DNA from: SIG299 sp964541485
GTDB taxonomy: Bacteria > Bacillota > Clostridia > Lachnospirales > Lachnospiraceae
Direction: 5' to 3'
Assembly: GCA_964541485.1 (NCBI GenBank)
Contig: CAZIQL010000083.1
Span: forward strand, 1 to 8,921
DNA: 8,921 bases
Below, piece by piece: positions 5,701 to 8,921 of this stretch. Under the pieces are notes generated by a model. It did not search any database. It saw only the letters and a program-made list of their open reading frames with translations, and was not told the DNA's origin. The position numbers and the translations under genes were made by a program. Positions within the stretch are counted from its first letter, which is position 1. Each line of letters starts with the position of its first letter.

Positions 5701-5986
5701 CGTTGTGAGTTGATAGCGATGAAGCGTGAGGTTGCCACACAGTACCAGCGTGTGGGTTTTCCGTGGAGCAAATGTCAAGTTATGATACCTGGCGACAAGT
5801 CACTGTACAGAACCAAATACTTCTGCGAGAGCAGAAAACGTGTTGTATCAGCTTTTCGGGAGGCTGAGATTTAGGGTCAAGCTTTGCGCTTGACTTGTTA
5901 TTCCGATGAGCGCGAAACACACGGTTGAGTGTACAGTCACCGCTTGTCGTACTGAAATTAAGTGCGAATAGGAGGCGACTTTTTTT
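5701..5986 (+). ncRNA. Structured 5' leader of the S10 operon (candidate autoregulatory or attenuator RNA)
   Basis: This is the stretch between the promoter and rpsJ. Hairpins seen are CCACAC/GTGTGG (5735-5740 with 5750-5755); TTCTGC-GAGA-GCAGAA (5821-5836, perfect, GNRA loop), enclosed by TGATAC/GTATCA (5783-5788 with 5845-5850); TCAGC/GCTGA (5848-5852 with 5863-5867); and GTCAAGC/GCTTGAC (5876-5882 with 5888-5894), followed by a weak T-rich run. A long-range helix is possible between 5793-5808 and 5931-5949 (two 7-bp blocks). Several of these exclude one another, as in attenuators. Many bacteria control the S10 operon through L4 binding its leader; whether L4, coded in this operon, acts here is inference. 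The GGAGG for rpsJ is at 5971-5975. Confidence 0.65.
5876..5902 (+). terminator. Terminator-like attenuator hairpin in the S10 leader
   Basis: GTCAAGC (5876-5882) pairs with GCTTGAC (5888-5894) around a 5-nt loop, and two G-U pairs can extend the stem outward (5874-5875 with 5895-5896). The following TTGTTATT is a weak U-tract, so termination would be partial or factor-assisted. An extra copy of the left arm, GTCAAG at 5774-5779, could pair with the right arm instead and act as an anti-terminator. Confidence 0.45.
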
Positions 5987-6298
5987 ATGGCAAGTCAAGT
6001 AATGAGAATCACACTCAAGGCGTATGATCATCAGTTAATCGATGCATCTGCAGCAAAAATCATTGAAACTGTAAAGAAGACAGGTTCCAAGGTGAGCGGT
6101 CCGGTGCCGTTGCCTACAAAGAAGGAAGTTGTTACAATCCTGCGAGCTGTACACAAGTACAAAGACTCCAGAGAACAGTTTGAGCAGAGAACTCATAAGA
6201 GACTGATCGACATCATTGCACCTACACAGAAGACTGTAGATGCGCTGTCCAGCCTTGAAATGCCAGCTGGTGTTCACATCGTAATCAAGATGAAGTAA
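5987..6298 (+). CDS. rpsJ: 30S ribosomal protein S10 (NusE)
   Basis: S10 sits in the head of the small subunit and also works in transcription antitermination with NusB. The 103-residue length is the family norm. It shows the N-terminal strand MRITLKAYDHQLID (6-19), the KKTGSKVSGPVPLPTKKE turn (30-47) and the signature LRAVHKYKDSREQFEQRTHK (52-71), followed by RLIDII (72-77). It is the first gene of the operon, after a long leader. The Shine-Dalgarno AGGAGG (5970-5975) is 11 nt from the ATG, a little far, and the gap contains a run of seven T just before the start codon (5980-5986). A 226-nt untranslated stretch separates it from rplC, so its expression may be set apart from the other genes. 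Confidence 0.98.
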   Translation: MASQVMRITLKAYDHQLIDASAAKIIETVKKTGSKVSGPVPLPTKKEVVTILRAVHKYKDSREQFEQRTHKRLIDIIAPTQKTVDALSSLEMPAGVHIVIKMK

Positions 6299-6524
6299 TT
6301 ACCGGTATGGTGGAATGCAAAAGCATTCAAAGGGAATGTAAATTCCAAGAGTAACAAAAATGTTAGTAATCCTTAGGGTTTATATAAAGGGTCCAAGCGT
6401 CTTGCTTTCATAGCAGGGCCCAAGCATCCGATAGACCGTCTAGGATGACCGGATGGGGGCAAACGGAAGATTTTCGTCGATGAAACGCCCGGTCCGCTGT
6501 AGATTAACAGGAGGTGCAAAAAGC
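6299..6524 (+). ncRNA. Structured rpsJ-rplC intercistronic region (candidate cis-regulatory RNA)
   Basis: 226 nt lie between two genes that are often close together. A series of hairpins is visible: GAATGC-AAAA-GCATTC (6313-6328); GGAAT-GUAA-ATTCC (6333-6346, GNRA loop); TAAC/GTTA (6352-6355 with 6362-6365); GGGTCC/GGGCCC (6389-6394 with 6416-6421) with TGCT/AGCA stacked inside it (6403-6406 with 6412-6415); CATCCG/CGGATG (6425-6430 with 6450-6455); and ACGGAA-GAT-TTTCGT (6463-6477). GACCGG (6447-6452) can pair with CCGGTC (6489-6494) as an alternative to the CATCCG helix. No T-tract terminator or convincing promoter was seen. Control of rplC translation or mRNA processing is inference. Confidence 0.6.
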
Positions 6525-7160
6525 ATGAAGAAAGCTATTTTAGCTACGAAAGTCGGAATGACTCAAATCTTCAATGAAAACGGAAGCTTAATTCCGGTTA
6601 CTGTATTACAGGCTACTCCAAACGTTGTAACACAGGTTAAGACTGTTGAAAACGATGGATACGCTGCAGTACAGGTTGGCTTTGGCGAGATCAGAGATGT
6701 TCTTGTTAACAAGCCAAGAAAGGGACACTTTGCTAAGGCTGGTGTTGCAAACAAGAGATTTCTTAGAGAGTTCAAGTTTGAAAACGCTGCTGAGTACACA
6801 GTAGGTCAGGAAATCAAGGCTGACATCTTCGCAGAAGGTGACAAGATTGATGCTACTGGTATCTCCAAGGGTAAAGGTTTCCAGGGTGCTATCAAGAGAT
6901 TCGGTTTATCCAGAGGACCTATGAAGCATGGTTCCAAGTATCACAGACATGCAGGTTCCAACGGTGCAGCAACAACTCCGGGTCGTGTATTTAAGGGTAA
7001 GCACATGCCAGGTCACATGGGCGCAGTTAAGGTAACAGTTCAGAACCTTGAGGTAGTTAAGATTGACGTTGAAAACAACTTAATCTTAGTTAAGGGTGCT
7101 GTTCCGGGTTCCAAGAAGGCTCTGGTTACTTTAAAGGAAACCGTTAAGAAAGCAAACTAG
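6525..7160 (+). CDS. rplC: 50S ribosomal protein L3
   Basis: L3 is an early assembly protein of the large subunit; it binds 23S rRNA and sends a long loop toward the peptidyl transferase centre. The chosen start gives 211 residues, MKKAILATKVGMTQIF, the standard L3 N-terminus; AGGAGG at 6509-6514 lies 10 nt upstream. An in-frame ATG at 6453 would add 24 residues unlike any L3 and has no ribosome-binding site. Conserved parts are GKGFQGAIKRF (116-126), RGPMKHGSKYHRHAGSNG (130-147), the loop segment GRVFKGKHMPGHMG (153-166) and GAVPGSKK (191-198). The place of the glutamine that PrmB methylates in E. coli L3 is taken here by alanine (GSNGAATTPG), so that modification is not expected. Confidence 0.97.
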   Translation: MKKAILATKVGMTQIFNENGSLIPVTVLQATPNVVTQVKTVENDGYAAVQVGFGEIRDVLVNKPRKGHFAKAGVANKRFLREFKFENAAEYTVGQEIKADIFAEGDKIDATGISKGKGFQGAIKRFGLSRGPMKHGSKYHRHAGSNGAATTPGRVFKGKHMPGHMGAVKVTVQNLEVVKIDVENNLILVKGAVPGSKKALVTLKETVKKAN

Positions 7161-7187
7161 AAGCTTTAAGAAAGGAGGAACTAAGTA

Positions 7188-7808
7188 ATGGCAAACGTGA
7201 AAGTTTATAATATGGAAGGCAAGGAAGTTGGTTCTATCGAACTTAACGACGCAGTCTTCGGTGTAGAAGTAAATGAACATTTAATGCATTTAGCAGTAGT
7301 AGGCCAGCTTGCTAACAAGCGTCAGGGCACACAGAGTGCAAAGACACGTGCAGAAGTTAGCGGTGGCGGTAGAAAGCCATGGAAGCAGAAGGGAACAGGT
7401 CATGCAAGACAGGGTTCCACAAGAGCTCCACAGTGGACACATGGTGGCGTAGTATTCGCTCCAAAGCCAAGAGATTACTCTGTAAAGATGAACAAGAAGG
7501 AAAAGGCACTTGCTATCAAGTCTGCTTTAACTTCCAGAGTAGCAGAAGAAAAGATTTACGTACTCGACGCTCTGACTCTTGATGAAATCAAGACAAAGAA
7601 GATGGTTGCAGTATTAAACAGCTTAAACGTAGAAAAGGCACTTGTAGTTCTTGATAAGAAGGATGAAAACGTAATCCTTTCTGCAAAGAACATTCCTGGT
7701 GTAAGAACAACACTGAGCAACGGTATCAATGTTTACGATATCTTAAAGTATGGCTCCCTTGTTATTACTAAGGACGCAGTTGCACAGATTGAGGAGGTGT
7801 ACGCATAA
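7188..7808 (+). CDS. rplD: 50S ribosomal protein L4
   Basis: L4 binds domain I of 23S rRNA, lines the nascent-peptide tunnel with its extended loop, and in several bacteria represses its own operon by binding the S10 leader. The 206 residues have the usual L4 order: N-terminal strand, then the basic loop with GGGRKPWKQKGTGHARQGS (59-77) and GGVVFAPKPRDYSVK (86-100), then a globular C-terminal part (about 101-206). Lys68 and Gly71 sit in the stretch where macrolide-resistance changes arise in other species; both look wild type. AAAGGAGG (7171-7178) is 9 nt before the ATG. The stop overlaps the rplW start by one base (TAATG), suggesting coupled translation. Confidence 0.97.
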   Translation: MANVKVYNMEGKEVGSIELNDAVFGVEVNEHLMHLAVVGQLANKRQGTQSAKTRAEVSGGGRKPWKQKGTGHARQGSTRAPQWTHGGVVFAPKPRDYSVKMNKKEKALAIKSALTSRVAEEKIYVLDALTLDEIKTKKMVAVLNSLNVEKALVVLDKKDENVILSAKNIPGVRTTLSNGINVYDILKYGSLVITKDAVAQIEEVYA

Positions 7809-8107
7809 TGGCAGACTTAAAGTATTATGACGTTATCTTAGCTCCTATCGTAACAGAAAAGAGCATGAACTCCATGAGCGAGAAGAAGTACGCTTTCTCC
7901 GTTCATCCGGATGCTACAAAGACTCAGATTAAGGAAGCTGTTGAAAAGATGTTTGCGGGCACAAAGGTTGCTAAGGTAAACACAATGAACCAGGATGGCA
8001 AGACACGCAGACGTGGTATGACATTCGGTAAGACAGCAAAGACAAAGAAGGCAATCGTTCAGTTAACAGCTGACAGCGCAGAAATCGAAATTTTTGCAGG
8101 CCTGTAA
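7808..8107 (+). CDS. rplW: 50S ribosomal protein L23
   Basis: L23 lies at the exit of the peptide tunnel and is the docking site for trigger factor and SRP. The 99-residue protein carries ILAPIVTEKS (10-19), with Glu17 at the place of the trigger-factor contact Glu18 of E. coli, then FSVHPDATKTQIKEAVEKMF (30-49), and the basic GKTRRRGMTFGKTAKTKKA (64-82). The length matches the bacterial norm. The start codon overlaps the rplD stop by one base; its GAGGAGG (7791-7797) lies inside the end of rplD. Unlike the tight rplD-rplW junction, 90 nt follow before rplB. Confidence 0.97.
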   Translation: MADLKYYDVILAPIVTEKSMNSMSEKKYAFSVHPDATKTQIKEAVEKMFAGTKVAKVNTMNQDGKTRRRGMTFGKTAKTKKAIVQLTADSAEIEIFAGL

Positions 8108-8197
8108 GAGATAGCGCAGACAAAGGTTTTCGGCGAGGTACGAAACCGGAGACTATAATAAATATTGCGCAGATATAGTTTGAAAGGAGTACACATC
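8108..8197 (+). other. rplW-rplB intercistronic spacer with two hairpins
   Basis: Two possible hairpins are seen. In the first, GGTTT-CG (8125-8132, one bulged T) pairs with CG-AAACC (8141-8147). In the second, ACTATA (8152-8157) pairs with TATAGT (8174-8179). The heptamer GCGCAGA occurs twice (8114-8120 and 8167-8173), the second copy inside the loop of the second hairpin. AAAGGAG (8183-8189) for rplB is free just after it. A processing or translational control site is possible but unproven. Confidence 0.45.
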
Positions 8198-8921
8198 ATG
8201 GGAATTAAAACATTTAACCCATATACACCTTCCAGAAGACACATGACAGGTTCTGATTTCAAGGAAATCACAGCAAAGAGCCCGGAGAAATCCTTAGTTG
8301 TGTCTTTAAAGAAGAGTTCTGGTCGTAACAACCAGGGTAAGATTACTGTAAGACACCAGGGTGGTGGATACAGAACAAAGTATAGACTTGTAGATTTCAA
8401 GAGAAATAAAGATGGCATTCCTGCAAAGGTATTAACCATCGAATACGATCCAAACAGAACAGCAAACATCGCACTGATCTGCTACGCAGACGGTCAGAAG
8501 TCCTACATCCTTGCTCCTTATGGATTAAAGGTTGGCGAAACTCTGATGAACGGTGAAACAGCTGAAGTTAAGGTTGGTAACTGCATGCCGCTTAGCAACA
8601 TTCCTGTTGGTTCCGCTATTCACAACATCGAGTTACATCCGGGCAAGGGCGGTCAGCTCGTTCGTTCCGCTGGTAACTCCGCACAGCTCATGGCTAAGGA
8701 AGGTAAGTACGCAACACTTCGTCTTCCATCCGGCGAAATGAGAATGGTGCCAATCGGCTGCCGTGCAACAATCGGTCAGGTTGGTAATATCGATCACGAA
8801 TTAATTAACATTGGTAAAGCTGGTCGTAAGCGTCACATGGGTATCAGACCTACAGTTCGTGGTTCTGTAATGAACCCTAACGATCATCCACACGGTGGTG
8901 GTGAAGGTAGAACAAGTATCG
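8198..8921 (+). CDS. rplB: 50S ribosomal protein L2, N-terminal 241 residues (3' end outside window)
   Basis: L2 is a primary 23S rRNA-binding protein required for subunit joining and peptidyl transfer. The frame is open from the ATG at 8198 to the window end. It begins MGIKTFNPYTPSRRHMTG, as L2 does, with AAAGGAG 8 nt upstream (8183-8189). Conserved segments are RNNQGKITVRHQGGGYRTKY (43-62), IEYDPNRTANIALICYADG (81-99), YILAPYGLKVG (103-113), HNIELHPGKGGQLVRSAG (140-157) and, near the end, MNPNDHPHGGGEGRTS (225-240). In that last segment His230 matches the E. coli His229 at the peptidyl transferase centre. About 35 residues are missing at the C-terminus, judged from the usual family length near 275. 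Confidence 0.98.
   Translation, partial: MGIKTFNPYTPSRRHMTGSDFKEITAKSPEKSLVVSLKKSSGRNNQGKITVRHQGGGYRTKYRLVDFKRNKDGIPAKVLTIEYDPNRTANIALICYADGQKSYILAPYGLKVGETLMNGETAEVKVGNCMPLSNIPVGSAIHNIELHPGKGGQLVRSAGNSAQLMAKEGKYATLRLPSGEMRMVPIGCRATIGQVGNIDHELINIGKAGRKRHMGIRPTVRGSVMNPNDHPHGGGEGRTSI

Noticed and set aside
5719..5874. 51-codon ORF in the S10 leader (MKREVATQYQRVGFPW...), ending at the attenuator hairpin
   Set aside because: No Shine-Dalgarno sequence precedes the ATG, and the bases are better explained by RNA helices. The stop just before the hairpin is suggestive of a leader peptide, so codon conservation in relatives would be worth a look.
6376..6388. Possible internal promoter for rplC (TATATAAA region)
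   Set aside because: No -35 element is found at 16-18 bp and the -10 match is poor; the segment links two hairpins.
6453..6524. In-frame ATG giving L3 a 24-residue N-terminal extension
   Set aside because: The extension does not look like L3, there is no ribosome-binding site before 6453, and AGGAGG with good spacing precedes the ATG at 6525, which gives the standard L3 N-terminus.

Overview
This window comes from a low-to-moderate GC Firmicute. The ribosomal proteins, the RpoC without a trigger-loop insertion, the strong GGAGG ribosome-binding sites and the Cthe_2159-type lipoprotein all point to class Clostridia, most likely a Lachnospiraceae-like gut or rumen bacterium. That placement is inferred from protein character only; no search was run.

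Layout. (1) 1-1499: the 3' third of rpoC (RNA polymerase beta-prime), from the bridge helix to an unusually acidic, tyrosine-rich C-terminal tail. (2) 1516-1571: a near-perfect palindrome with T-tracts on both sides, a bidirectional terminator between convergent genes. (3) 1584-3881, minus strand: a 765-residue lipoprotein with a Ser/Thr/Pro linker and a parallel beta-helix of the Cthe_2159 (carbohydrate-binding) type, split by a Tyr/Ser-rich insert. (4) 3882-4132: a divergent control region with one promoter for each direction. (5) 4133-4996: fba, class II fructose-bisphosphate aldolase, followed by a hairpin. (6) 5065-5439: ridA. (7) 5440-5986: a gene-free stretch containing a strong promoter and a leader of about 285 nt rich in potential RNA helices. 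(8) 5987-8921: the start of the S10 ribosomal-protein operon, rpsJ-rplC-rplD-rplW-rplB, with rplB cut by the window end.

How it works together. rpoC and the S10 genes belong to the core gene-expression machinery. Here they are separated by a small metabolic and cell-surface block (lipoprotein, fba, ridA) instead of the usual rpsL-rpsG-fusA-tuf genes. The S10 operon is a single plus-strand unit. rplD and rplW overlap by one base, but two junctions are unusually long: rpsJ-rplC at 226 nt and rplW-rplB at 90 nt. Both of these and the 5' leader carry clear hairpins, so regulation by RNA structure at several points of one operon is the main point of interest. No mobile element, CRISPR array, tRNA or rRNA was seen.
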